DNA from: an uncultured Pseudomonadota bacterium
GTDB lineage: Bacteria; Pseudomonadota; Gammaproteobacteria; Burkholderiales; Methylophilaceae
DNA length: 64,000 nucleotides
Direction: 5' to 3'
NCBI GenBank assembly: GCA_903876765.1
Contig: CAIRBH010000048.1
Coordinates: 1 to 64,000 of the forward strand
In this document: in pieces, positions 45,458 through 53,837 of the stretch
Layout: each line of letters opens with the position of its first letter
Position numbering within the stretch: the stretch's first letter is position 1
Translations under genes and position numbers: made by a program
The notes under the pieces: generated by a model
What the model was told of the DNA's origin: nothing
The model's input: the letters and a program-made list of their open reading frames with translations, nothing else
The model's database searches: none

Positions 45458-46717
45458 TTATGATAAGTGCAGTGTAGCTGCTTCTTTTTGGGCGATGAAT
45501 TTTTGCACCACCAAGCTGCCTACCATGTCGCCTTCTACATTAACGGTAGTGCGTAAAGTATCTAGCAGACGGTCTATCGGCAATAAAATGGCGATGGCTT
45601 CGGCTGGTAAGCCCACCGATTGCAACACCATGACCATGGTGACCATGCCTGCACTAGGGATGCCAGGGGCGCCCATGGCCGCTATCATGGCGGTAAAAAA
45701 TACGATTAATTGTTGCACCATACTGAGCTCTATACCAGCCAAATTAGCAATAAATAAGGCAGCGGCGGCTTCATAGAGCGCGGTTCCGTCCATATTAATA
45801 GTAGCGCCTAAGGGGATGACAAAACCTGCGATTTCTGGCTTGACGTGCAAGTGTTGTGTGGTGCAACGCAAGGTCACAGGTAAGGTCGCCGAACTAGAAC
45901 TGGTCGCAAAAGCAGTCATTAGGGCTTCGCGCGCACCCTGCCAAAACCATATTGGCGTTCTGCCCGTAAATAAATAGAGTATCAACGGCAAGATGACAAC
46001 GCCGTGTAGCAAGGTAGTGCCGACCACCACCGCCACAAACTTAGCCAAAGTGCTCAGCATGGCAACATCTTGTATGGCGACCAACTGTAACAGCAAGGCA
46101 GCTATACCCAATGGGGCTAGGCGCATAATCCAGCCGACAATTTGCATAGTGATAGCCAAGCCTTCTTGCAACAAAGCCAATATGCCTTTATAGCGATCAC
46201 CGCCTACTACTAGCGTAATGCCTAAAATCAAGGCAAAACATACAACCGCCAGCACATTGCCTTGTGACAAAGCAGTAAAAGGATTAACAAATAAGCCATG
46301 CAAAAATTGCGCGAAGAACTCTGGCAAGGGCAGTTGTTTGGCCTGAAAGTTTTGCATGGCATGGTCAAACATTGCCAGATGCAGACCTGCGCCTGGCTTA
46401 AAGTAGTTGCCTGCCAATAGCGCAAGTACAATCGCGATGGCCATGCTGCTGATAAAAAATATTAAGGTAGTCAGCCACACGCTATGCATTTGCTGATGTT
46501 GCCGCAGATTTGCAATACCCACCGCAATTGAGCAAAAGACCAGCGGAATTAAAATCATTTTAAGTAAATCTATGAACAAAGTGCCGATTAAACTGGCGGT
46601 ATAGACGCCACCTTGCACCAGCTGATGTTCTGCACCTAAAGCATGAAAATACAAGCCCAGCGCCACGCCCAAAGCTGCGCCTAATAAAATTTGCACATTC
46701 AGACTGGGCAGTTTCAT
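45458..46717 (-). CDS. gltP: Dicarboxylate/amino acid:cation symporter (DAACS)
   Basis: Sodium- or proton-coupled importer of glutamate/aspartate or C4-dicarboxylates. 419 residues, eight membrane helices plus two reentrant hairpins. Seen: ATSSSSATLPVTLRC (serine-rich hairpin HP1), PLGATINMDGTALYEA (NMDGT), GAPGIPSAGMVTMVMVL (HP2) and LPIDRLLDTLRTTVNVEGDMVG (substrate site, DxxRTxxNVxGD). The alpha-carboxylate-binding Asp/Arg set is intact. gltP versus dctA cannot be decided from sequence alone, so the symbol is tentative. Seven bases after rsmB. Confidence 0.88.
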   Translation of the reverse strand: MKLPSLNVQILLGAALGVALGLYFHALGAEHQLVQGGVYTASLIGTLFIDLLKMILIPLVFCSIAVGIANLRQHQQMHSVWLTTLIFFISSMAIAIVLALLAGNYFKPGAGLHLAMFDHAMQNFQAKQLPLPEFFAQFLHGLFVNPFTALSQGNVLAVVCFALILGITLVVGGDRYKGILALLQEGLAITMQIVGWIMRLAPLGIAALLLQLVAIQDVAMLSTLAKFVAVVVGTTLLHGVVILPLILYLFTGRTPIWFWQGAREALMTAFATSSSSATLPVTLRCTTQHLHVKPEIAGFVIPLGATINMDGTALYEAAAALFIANLAGIELSMVQQLIVFFTAMIAAMGAPGIPSAGMVTMVMVLQSVGLPAEAIAILLPIDRLLDTLRTTVNVEGDMVGSLVVQKFIAQKEAATLHLS

Positions 46718-46724
46718 ACTGGCT

Positions 46725-48266
46725 TTATTCCTTGATTATTTTGGCTTTAACGACTTTGGTTTTAACGACTTTGGCTTTAAGCAATTTTTCTTTTACGGCG
46801 GCAGTTTTTGCAACGGGCTTAGCTTTTTTCGGCTCAAGCGCTGCTTCAAATTCCACTGGCTTTGGCGCTTTTTTTACGGCTACTTTTTTAACGGCCACAG
46901 CTTTCTTAGGCTTAGCTTCAACTACTGGGATTTCTGCCACAGCAGCATCCACAGCTGGCTTTTGCTCTTGTTTTTTCACGGGTGCTGTCAAATCAGTTTT
47001 TTCAAACACCGCAGCGAAAAAACCATCCGTGTGGTGTAAATGTGGCAGTAATTTTAAGTATTTACCCGTATCTAAATTGATTTGTTGCTGGCTTAAAATC
47101 TCTGCCGCATTAAGCAGCTTAAAGTCTGGATGCTTAGTCAAAAAGTCTGTGGCAATTTGCTCATTTTCATCACTAAGTAAGCTGCAAGTTGAGTAAATCA
47201 GCCGCCCACCTGCCTTAGTTAACTTAGCTGCACGGGCTAAAATAGCCGTTTGCTTAAGCGTAAGCTCGGCTAAATCTTGTGGCGTTTGCCGCCATTTTAA
47301 GTCAGGGTTGCGGCGCAAGGTACCCAAGCCTGTACATGGCGCATCGACTAATACTCGATCAAATTTACCGTTTAAGCGTTTAAGTTTAGGGTCATTCTCG
47401 CCATTGATTGTTTGTGCATTGAGGTTGCTTAAGCCTGAGCGTTTTAAACGCTGGCCTAAGCTGTGCAGACGTTTTTCTGATACATCAAAGGCGTATAAAC
47501 GGCCAGTATTACGCATTAAAGCGCCTATGGCTAAGGTTTTTCCGCCAGCGCCCGCACAAAAATCGGCGACCATCATGCCGCGTTTAGCTGCGACTAAATG
47601 TGCCAAAATTTGGCTACCTTCGTCTTGCACTTCAATGTGCCCCTCAGTAAACAGCACATGGCGGCTAATGTTTAAACGTAATGGCATACGCAAACCTATG
47701 GGCGAATAAGGCGTTTTAGTAATACCGCCTTCGGCACTGACATTTTCTGCTAGAAACTTGGCCAGCACCTCGTCGCGTGTTGCTTTAATGGTATTGACGC
47801 GCAAATCTAAACTGGCACCCTCATGCATACTGCGAGCAATTGTCAGCGCTTCTGTTTCACCATACTGCGCGACTAATTTATCCCACAACCAATCGCGCAC
47901 ATCAGCTTGCACGGCTAGCGGCATATTTTCGGTAGATTTTGCCTTGATGGTCCGCGCCCATTCTATTTGCTGCTCGCTTAGCATGGGCTCCATTTTTTGT
48001 ATGCTCATGCCTTGTATGCGTAGCATCCAAGCCAATACTAGCTTACGTGCATCATCTGTATCGGTATCATCGGTGGCGGTGACTGTGCTTAAAAAGCGTA
48101 AGCGACGCAATACGCCGTAAACACTCTCAGCGACAAACGCGCGCTCTTTAGTACCTAAATCTCGATTATTGCGAAAGAATTCACTTAATTTTACATCCGC
48201 GGGGCTGTTAAATTCTAATAGATTAGATAGCATTACCGCGGCTTGCCGTATTAAATTGGGCGTCAT
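46725..48266 (-). CDS. rsmB: RsmB/NOP-family rRNA cytosine-C5 methyltransferase with K/A-rich tail
   Basis: SAM-dependent m5C methyltransferase. 513 residues. The N-terminal 150 residues form a degenerate NusB-like domain; the catalytic part shows VQDEGSQILAHLVAAKRGMMVADFCAGAGGKTLAIGALM (SAM loop), VLVDAPCTGLGTLRRNPDLKW (PC motif) and GGRLIYSTCSLL (TC motif), giving both catalytic cysteines. After about residue 430 a lysine/alanine/valine tail follows, ending in pentad repeats KAKVV-KTKVV-KAKII. That tail is unusual for the family and encoded by tandem DNA repeats. rsmB versus another RsmB/NOP paralogue is not certain. Confidence 0.88.
   Translation of the reverse strand: MTPNLIRQAAVMLSNLLEFNSPADVKLSEFFRNNRDLGTKERAFVAESVYGVLRRLRFLSTVTATDDTDTDDARKLVLAWMLRIQGMSIQKMEPMLSEQQIEWARTIKAKSTENMPLAVQADVRDWLWDKLVAQYGETEALTIARSMHEGASLDLRVNTIKATRDEVLAKFLAENVSAEGGITKTPYSPIGLRMPLRLNISRHVLFTEGHIEVQDEGSQILAHLVAAKRGMMVADFCAGAGGKTLAIGALMRNTGRLYAFDVSEKRLHSLGQRLKRSGLSNLNAQTINGENDPKLKRLNGKFDRVLVDAPCTGLGTLRRNPDLKWRQTPQDLAELTLKQTAILARAAKLTKAGGRLIYSTCSLLSDENEQIATDFLTKHPDFKLLNAAEILSQQQINLDTGKYLKLLPHLHHTDGFFAAVFEKTDLTAPVKKQEQKPAVDAAVAEIPVVEAKPKKAVAVKKVAVKKAPKPVEFEAALEPKKAKPVAKTAAVKEKLLKAKVVKTKVVKAKIIKE
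46741..46785 (-). repeat. Three 15-bp tandem repeats encoding the RsmB C-terminus
   Basis: Plus-strand units TTGGCTTTAACGACT, TTGGTTTTAACGACT, TTGGCTTTAAGCAAT, head to tail, in frame with the gene, encoding the five-residue periods KAKVV/KTKVV/KAKLL near the end of the protein. The unit length matches the 15-bp non-coding array after chaA. Confidence 0.8.
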
Positions 48267-48314
48267 TTGATTCTCTTTATTGTAATGAATACAAGCACTA
48301 TCTCAGGTTTAAAG

Positions 48315-49418
48315 CTAAGGCTTAGTCTTGTCAGGCGATTGCGGCGAAATTGAGACATTTTCTATTCTTAAACTTTTAATTAACAACTCATAAACTTTGC
48401 CATTTTTCTCAGTTTCCCGTATTTTAACAGGTAGGTACTGATAATCTAAAGATAACCACAAATCTGTTTTCTTTTCGCCCTCGTCGGCCGCCCTTGTGAT
48501 GTGCAATGTCTTTAAATTGCCAATTTTGCTGCTGATGGTTTCCTCACCATCAAAGCTATAAATATAAAGCCCTATTTTTCTACCATTGGTAATGCTCAAT
48601 TGCATATTCTGCATAGGCGCAACATGCATAAATTGATACATAAAGCTTAATAAATCTTGTGAGCCAGCTGCCAAGTCCATCGTTTGTTGGCCGCTTTGAC
48701 TTTGCAACTTTATTTTTTTAGCTCCCCAGTCAAAATCAGCGGTATAAGTTTTATTTTTGCCAAATTGATATACATAATGCTCAGGCTGCAAACCTAGGTT
48801 ATCCAAATAGCCATCACTGGTCTGCAATAAATCTGGCACGAACAGGGCGGCTAAACCTTTAGCTTGCATTAAACTTTCTATGCGATATTGCTCAGCGCCT
48901 AGCAGTATCTGGTAAGTAATTTTTGCATTACCTGCTGGGCTATCATGGATAGTAGAATCTTTAGCGGTGTATAAATCAAACAACGACTCAACATGTTGAT
49001 AGGGCCGAGTATTAACAATGAGACCAAGGGCGACAGGGTCTTCTGGCTCAGCCATAGTTATCGGGATATCCATTGCTTGTTGCATTGTAGGTTCTATTAA
49101 TGGCGCCGCTGTGCTTAGCTCTTGATTATCCACTGTCGGCAAAATGGTTGGCGACTCAGACATGAGTAGTGTTCTTGATGCAGCCGAATGGCTATGGACG
49201 GGGGTTGTTTTAACTAAAGGTTTTGCTTTAGGCGGCTTTACAGTGGCCTTGGGTAAGACCAAGCTCGCCTCCAGCACGGGTGAGCTAAGATTTAAAATAG
49301 GTGGGTTGATAGGCAAGTCACCTAACAGCAATAAATGCAGCAGCAATGAGCAGACCAAGGCCATCGCTAAATGCCGATAGCCTAAATCATGCCAAAGCAA
49401 TTGCCATTTATTCAACAT
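48315..49418 (-). CDS. DUF3108-family protein with TonB-like N-terminus
   Basis: 367 residues. N-terminal membrane helix (HLAMALVCSLLLHLLLLGDLP) followed by a proline/lysine-rich periplasmic linker (KATVKPPKAKPLVKTTPV), then a DUF3108 domain (ITYQILLGAEQYRIESLMQAKGLAALFVPDLLQTSDGYLDNLGLQPEHYVY; ADFDWGAKKIKLQSQSGQQTMDLAAGSQDLLSFMYQFM). The anchor-plus-linker layout imitates TonB-like proteins but no TonB domain follows. Paralogue of the next gene, whose stop overlaps its start. Function unknown; a lipoprotein or outer-membrane context is suggested for the family. Confidence 0.82.
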   Translation of the reverse strand: MLNKWQLLWHDLGYRHLAMALVCSLLLHLLLLGDLPINPPILNLSSPVLEASLVLPKATVKPPKAKPLVKTTPVHSHSAASRTLLMSESPTILPTVDNQELSTAAPLIEPTMQQAMDIPITMAEPEDPVALGLIVNTRPYQHVESLFDLYTAKDSTIHDSPAGNAKITYQILLGAEQYRIESLMQAKGLAALFVPDLLQTSDGYLDNLGLQPEHYVYQFGKNKTYTADFDWGAKKIKLQSQSGQQTMDLAAGSQDLLSFMYQFMHVAPMQNMQLSITNGRKIGLYIYSFDGEETISSKIGNLKTLHITRAADEGEKKTDLWLSLDYQYLPVKIRETEKNGKVYELLIKSLRIENVSISPQSPDKTKP

Positions 49419-50130
49419 GAAGCTCAGTTAAGGTTTGTTCTAACTTTTGCCCTTGGTCATCTACCATCACCAAGCGTACTGGCAAATAATACTTATCAGC
49501 CGCTAGCCATAAGTCTTTCCTGTCCGTTTTTTCGGCCATTTCATTGACTACTTGAGCTAAATGCATGGTGCTATATTGCTTATCGGCAATCTTTATTAGT
49601 TCTTTTTTATTGCCCACTTTGTATTCATACAGATTAATCTTTTTACCCGTAGTCATGGTCAGCAACAATCTGTTTTTAAGTGGCTTAGGCAAAAACATAA
49701 ACTGGTATGGGTAACTGGCCAAATCTTGCACACCAGCGGTCAATGTTGCCTCTTTATGCTCACCCTTAACCGTCATCTGCAAGATTTTATTCGGCCAGTC
49801 AAAGTCTGCTATCAGGCTATGTTTTTCGTCCCGACCTTGATGCAACTGAAAACGCTTGGGCTTTAAACCTAAGCGACTGACTTCGCCCTGGCTGGTCAAT
49901 TGACGTTCACCAAAAAGTGCATATATACCAATACCTTTGGTCACGCTTTCTACTTGATAAGTATTGCCAGTGATCACGAATAACTCACGCACCTTAGCAA
50001 AGGGCAAGCCATTTTTTGTGACCGCATAATTGGCTTGAACGCGCTTTGGCAAGGCACTTTGCTGGGCGGACACCAGAGATGAGAAAGTGATGAGAAACGC
50101 TAAAAAGCAGACACCAATATAACGCAACAT
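49408..50130 (-). CDS. DUF3108-family exported protein
   Basis: 241 residues from the ATG at 50130, chosen because GAGGA lies just upstream and the frame then starts with a signal peptide (MLRYIGVCFLAFLITFSSLVSAQQ). The rest is a DUF3108 domain matching the preceding paralogue in order: YQVESVTKGIGIYALFGERQLTSQGEV, ADFDWPNKILQMTVKGEHKEATLTAGVQDLASYPYQFMF, LLLTMTTGKKINLYEYKV, LWLAADKYYLPVRLVMVD. It lies downstream of purM. No function is known. Confidence 0.85.
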   Translation of the reverse strand: MLRYIGVCFLAFLITFSSLVSAQQSALPKRVQANYAVTKNGLPFAKVRELFVITGNTYQVESVTKGIGIYALFGERQLTSQGEVSRLGLKPKRFQLHQGRDEKHSLIADFDWPNKILQMTVKGEHKEATLTAGVQDLASYPYQFMFLPKPLKNRLLLTMTTGKKINLYEYKVGNKKELIKIADKQYSTMHLAQVVNEMAEKTDRKDLWLAADKYYLPVRLVMVDDQGQKLEQTLTELHVE

Positions 50131-50210
50131 ACATTCCTCGAAATGTTTAAATCGGCTCTCCCGCACTTAGTAAATCGTGCATATTTAGATGCGGATGGAC
50201 GCCAATATAA

Positions 50211-51260
50211 TTAAACAACGATTGTAGGGGCCTCGCCTGCTTGCTGAGTGCGAATGTGCCCAATATGAAATGCTGTTTCACCAGCATCTCTCAGCAACTC
50301 AAGCGCTGCCGCAGCGTGCTCTTCGGCGACTATCACCGCCATGCCTATGCCGCAATTAAAAGTTTTATACATCTCACGATCTGCCACATTGCCCTGCGCC
50401 TGCAACCAACTAAATAAAGCTGGCATTGCCCAGCTGTCTTTTTTAATTTCCGCCGTTAAACCCGCGGGCAATACCCGTGGGATGTTTTCGGTAATGCCGC
50501 CGCCAGTAATATGTGCCATGCCTTTTACTGGCAAGGTAGATATCAACAGCAATAGCGGTTTCACGTAAATACGTGTTGGCGCCATGACCACATCTTTAAA
50601 CGGTCTGCCATGAAAATCCGACTCAAAATCTATACCAGATTTTTCTATCAATTTACGAATCAGCGAATAGCCATTTGAATGCGCACCACTTGAAGCCAAG
50701 CCTATGACCACATCACCTGGGCCTATGGTCGTGCCGTTAATAATATTTTCTTTATCCACACAGCCGACGGCAAACCCCGCCAAATCGTATTCACCAGCTG
50801 GGTACATGCCTGGCATTTCTGCGGTTTCTCCGCCAACTAGTGCACAACCTGACTGCTCGCAGCCCTCGGCAATACCTTTAATGACTTGGGCAGCCGTGCC
50901 AACTTCTAACTTACCACAAGCAAAATAATCTAAGAAAAATAGCGGCTCAGCACCTTGCACCAAAATATCATTGACACTCATCGCCACCAAATCAATGCCT
51001 ACGGTATCGTGCTTGTTTAGCTCAAAAGCCAGCTTAAGCTTAGTGCCCACGCCATCTGTGCCTGAGACCAATACTGGGTTTTTATATTTCTTGGGCATCT
51101 CAAATAAGGAACCAAACCCCCCTATGCCAGCTAGCACTTCTGGGCGCATGGTGCGTTTTGCAAACGGTTTAATTTGCTCAATTAATGCATCACCCGCCTC
51201 AATATCTACCCCTGCGTCGCGGTAGCTTATGGATGTGGTATCAATAGAATGTGTAGTCAA
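50211..51260 (-). CDS. purM: Phosphoribosylformylglycinamidine cyclo-ligase (AIR synthetase)
   Basis: Fifth step of purine synthesis. 349 residues. Seen: [77 protein letters not shown] (ATP site), [32 protein letters not shown] and [18 protein letters not shown]. It heads a run purM-DUF3108-DUF3108-rsmB-gltP. Divergent from hda through 295 bases that contain a remnant ORF. Confidence 0.97.
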   Translation of the reverse strand: MTTHSIDTTSISYRDAGVDIEAGDALIEQIKPFAKRTMRPEVLAGIGGFGSLFEMPKKYKNPVLVSGTDGVGTKLKLAFELNKHDTVGIDLVAMSVNDILVQGAEPLFFLDYFACGKLEVGTAAQVIKGIAEGCEQSGCALVGGETAEMPGMYPAGEYDLAGFAVGCVDKENIINGTTIGPGDVVIGLASSGAHSNGYSLIRKLIEKSGIDFESDFHGRPFKDVVMAPTRIYVKPLLLLISTLPVKGMAHITGGGITENIPRVLPAGLTAEIKKDSWAMPALFSWLQAQGNVADREMYKTFNCGIGMAVIVAEEHAAAALELLRDAGETAFHIGHIRTQQAGEAPTIVV

Positions 51261-51344
51261 AACAGCTCTCGCTTTGTGATCAATGAAGGTTTTTTTAATG
51301 CTTTTAGGGAGTTAAACAGTATTTTAAGTATAATTTTAACCTAT

Positions 51345-51539
51345 ATGATGACTGAACCCCACAAAACAGCAGTAAAAAAACATACTAGCCATCTCTGCTG
51401 TTACATCCCTGCCAAGCTTTTATTGTTGCTGATGTCTAGCTTGCCGGCGCGACTGGCACTGGCATTAACGACTAAAGTTGCCTGCTATCTCAGTCGCATA
51501 CAGCGCGATTGTTGTAATAGCAATCTGGCTAAAACATGA
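51345..51539 (+). pseudogene. Possible remnant of a lipid A acyltransferase N-terminus
   Basis: 64 codons from ATG 51345 (or 51348), in the purM-hda gap. The text CYIPAKLLLLLMSSLPARLALALTTKV followed by YLSRIQRDCCNSNLAKT resembles the extreme N-terminus of LpxL/HtrB-family acyltransferases (a hydrophobic helix, a short R-rich strand, then RN.L), but the ORF stops where the conserved HxxxxD domain should begin. A perfect TATAAT lies at 51329-51334. It may be a truncated relic, a small membrane protein, or chance. Confidence is low. Confidence 0.35.
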
Positions 51540-51555
51540 GTATTAAAGCCTATCT

Positions 51556-52161
51556 ATGAAGCAACTTTTACTCGACATTAAACCTGCATCGCCCGCCACC
51601 CTAGATAACTTTATCGTAGGGCGCAATGCTGAAGCGCTGGCCAGTTTATCTGCTGCCGCACAGCATCGCACACAATCTCAGTTCATTTACCTGTGGGGAG
51701 CATCTGGCAGTGGCAAAAGTCATTTACTCACTGCGTGTCAGGCCCAAAACTTTACCGTGGTTGATGATGTTCATTTATTAGATAACGTAGCGCAAATTGC
51801 CTTATTTAATCAGTACAATCAATTGAAAGAAAACAACGGCAGATTGTTAACTGCGGGCTTACATGCGCCAACACAAATGGGCTTACGTGACGACTTAGCC
51901 ACGCGTTTAGCTTGGGGCTTGGTTTATCAGCTAGAGCCGCTCAATGACGCAGAAAAATCTTTAGCGCTAAAAAATCACGCCATAGAACGCGGCATACGTT
52001 TGCCAAACGAAGTGGTTGATTACTGCTTGCGCTATTTGCGGCGCGACCTATCTACGCTAATGGCAACACTAGATGCGCTAGATGAGTGGTCGCTTACCAC
52101 TAAAAAACCTGTTACCGTGCCGATGTTGCGGCATTTACTGCAGCTGAATTTAGAAATATAA
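51556..52161 (+). CDS. hda: DnaA regulatory inactivator Hda
   Basis: AAA+ DnaA homologue that, with the beta clamp, stimulates DnaA-ATP hydrolysis and prevents over-initiation. 201 residues. It starts MKQLLLDIKP, the clamp-binding peptide (Q-L-x-L-D/P type), followed by LDNFIVGRNAEALASL, Walker A LWGASGSGKSHLLTAC, Walker B FTVVDDVHLLDN and the sensor/arginine region RDDLATRLAWGL. It lacks the DnaA domain IV, as expected. Confidence 0.94.
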   Translation: MKQLLLDIKPASPATLDNFIVGRNAEALASLSAAAQHRTQSQFIYLWGASGSGKSHLLTACQAQNFTVVDDVHLLDNVAQIALFNQYNQLKENNGRLLTAGLHAPTQMGLRDDLATRLAWGLVYQLEPLNDAEKSLALKNHAIERGIRLPNEVVDYCLRYLRRDLSTLMATLDALDEWSLTTKKPVTVPMLRHLLQLNLEI

Positions 52162-52188
52162 CCGCATGACTTACCTAGGTTTACTCGC

Positions 52189-53811
52189 ATGATACGTATC
52201 ACCGAAATTAAATTACCGCTTGAGCATCAGCCTAGCGATATCCATGCTGCCATTATCAAAAAATTAGGCATCAATGCCGCGGACTTACTGGACTATAGCA
52301 TCTTTAAACGTGGGGTCGACGCACGCAAAGCCAATGCCATTTTATTGGCTTATACACTAGATGTGACGGTGCAAGGGGAAGCCAAAATATTGGCAAAATT
52401 ACGCAAAGACCCCCATGTCAAACTCGCACCCGATATTACTTACCACTTTGTCGCCAAGGCGCCCAGCACCCTTAAAGAAAGGCCTGTAATTATTGGCTTA
52501 GGCCCTGCTGGGCTATTTGCCGCCTTAATTTTAGCCCAATCTGGCTTTAGACCTTTGATCTTAGAGCGCGGCAAAGCGGTGCGAGAGCGCACTAAAGACA
52601 CGTTCAACTTTTGGCGTAAAAGTAAGCTCAATAGCGAATCCAACGTACAATTTGGCGAAGGTGGCGCAGGGACCTTCTCTGATGGCAAGCTCTACAGCCA
52701 AATTAAAGATCCCAAACATTACGGCCGTAAGGTGTTAAATGAATTTGTCACCGCTGGTGCACCCGAAGAAATTTTATACGTCAGCCACCCGCATATAGGC
52801 ACATTTAGATTAGTCGGCATGGTTGAAAAAATGCGCGAAACCATTATTGCGCTTGGCGGTGAGGTGCGCTTTGAGAGCCGCGTAGATGACATTGAAATTG
52901 CGCCAAACGCTCAAGGACAAAATCAAGTACAGGCAGTCATACTGCAAAGTGGTGAGCGCATTGCCACCCAGCATCTAGTATTGGCAGTGGGCCATAGCGC
53001 CCGTGACACCTTTGAAATGCTTTATCAACGTGGCATTTATATTGAAGCCAAACCGTTTAGCATAGGCTTTAGAATAGAGCATCCGCAATCGCTGATAGAC
53101 AGCGCACGCCATGGACCCAATGCCCAGCACCCGATTTTAGGCGCGGCTGACTACAAACTAGTGCATCACGCCAGCAATGGCCGAAGTGTCTATAGCTTTT
53201 GCATGTGCCCTGGCGGCACGGTGGTGGCGTCTGCCTCCGAGGCCAATTGCGTGGTAACCAATGGCATGAGTCAATATTCGCGCAATGAACGCAATGCCAA
53301 TGCCGGCATAGTCGTGGGCATTACCCCTGAGCTGGACTTTCCTAGCCACCCATTGGCAGGCATGGCATTGCAGCGCAAATGGGAGCATCAGGCTTTTTTA
53401 CTAGGCGGTAGCACTTACCAAGCGCCCGGGCAGTTGATAGGGGACTTTTTAGCCAACAAACCATCTACTCAGTTTGGTGAAGTCAGCCCGTCTTACACCC
53501 CAGGCGTGCATCTGACCAATTTAGACCAAGCTTTACCCGAATACGTGATTAGCGCAATTCGTGAAGCCATTCCGCAGTTTGCCAAGCAAATCAAGGGCTT
53601 TGACTTACCCGATGGCATATTAACAGGGGTAGAAACTCGCACCTCCTCACCCATACGCATTAAGCGTCATGATGATAATTTGCAAAGTATCAATACCCAA
53701 GGCCTGTACCCCACTGGCGAAGGCGCAGGCTATGCTGGCGGTATATTGTCAGCCGGCGTGGATGGCATTAGAGTGGCTGAAGCGGTAGCGCTAAGCATGA
53801 CAAATCAATAA
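52189..53811 (+). CDS. NAD(P)/FAD-dependent oxidoreductase (COG2509-type)
   Basis: 540-residue flavoprotein of a widespread uncharacterised family. About residues 1-95 form an N-terminal domain (ITEIKLPLEHQPSDIHAAIIKKLGI; RKANAILLAYTLDVTV). The dinucleotide-binding fold follows: PVIIGLGPAGLFAALILAQSGFRPLILERG, then NVQFGEGGAGTFSDGKLYSQIKDP, FSIGFRIEHPQSLIDSARHG, CMCPGGTVVASASEANCVVTNGMS and the C-terminal FAD contact GLYPTGEGAGYAGGILSAGVDGIRVAEAVA. The reaction is unknown. Starts 28 bases after hda, so co-transcription is likely. Confidence 0.85.
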   Translation: MIRITEIKLPLEHQPSDIHAAIIKKLGINAADLLDYSIFKRGVDARKANAILLAYTLDVTVQGEAKILAKLRKDPHVKLAPDITYHFVAKAPSTLKERPVIIGLGPAGLFAALILAQSGFRPLILERGKAVRERTKDTFNFWRKSKLNSESNVQFGEGGAGTFSDGKLYSQIKDPKHYGRKVLNEFVTAGAPEEILYVSHPHIGTFRLVGMVEKMRETIIALGGEVRFESRVDDIEIAPNAQGQNQVQAVILQSGERIATQHLVLAVGHSARDTFEMLYQRGIYIEAKPFSIGFRIEHPQSLIDSARHGPNAQHPILGAADYKLVHHASNGRSVYSFCMCPGGTVVASASEANCVVTNGMSQYSRNERNANAGIVVGITPELDFPSHPLAGMALQRKWEHQAFLLGGSTYQAPGQLIGDFLANKPSTQFGEVSPSYTPGVHLTNLDQALPEYVISAIREAIPQFAKQIKGFDLPDGILTGVETRTSSPIRIKRHDDNLQSINTQGLYPTGEGAGYAGGILSAGVDGIRVAEAVALSMTNQ

Positions 53812-53837
53812 CTTAAATTAACACTGAGGATGTTGCA

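Noticed and set aside
46732-47196. 154-residue plus-strand ORF inside rsmB
   Set aside because: Mirror of the low-complexity K/A-rich tail; no start signal.
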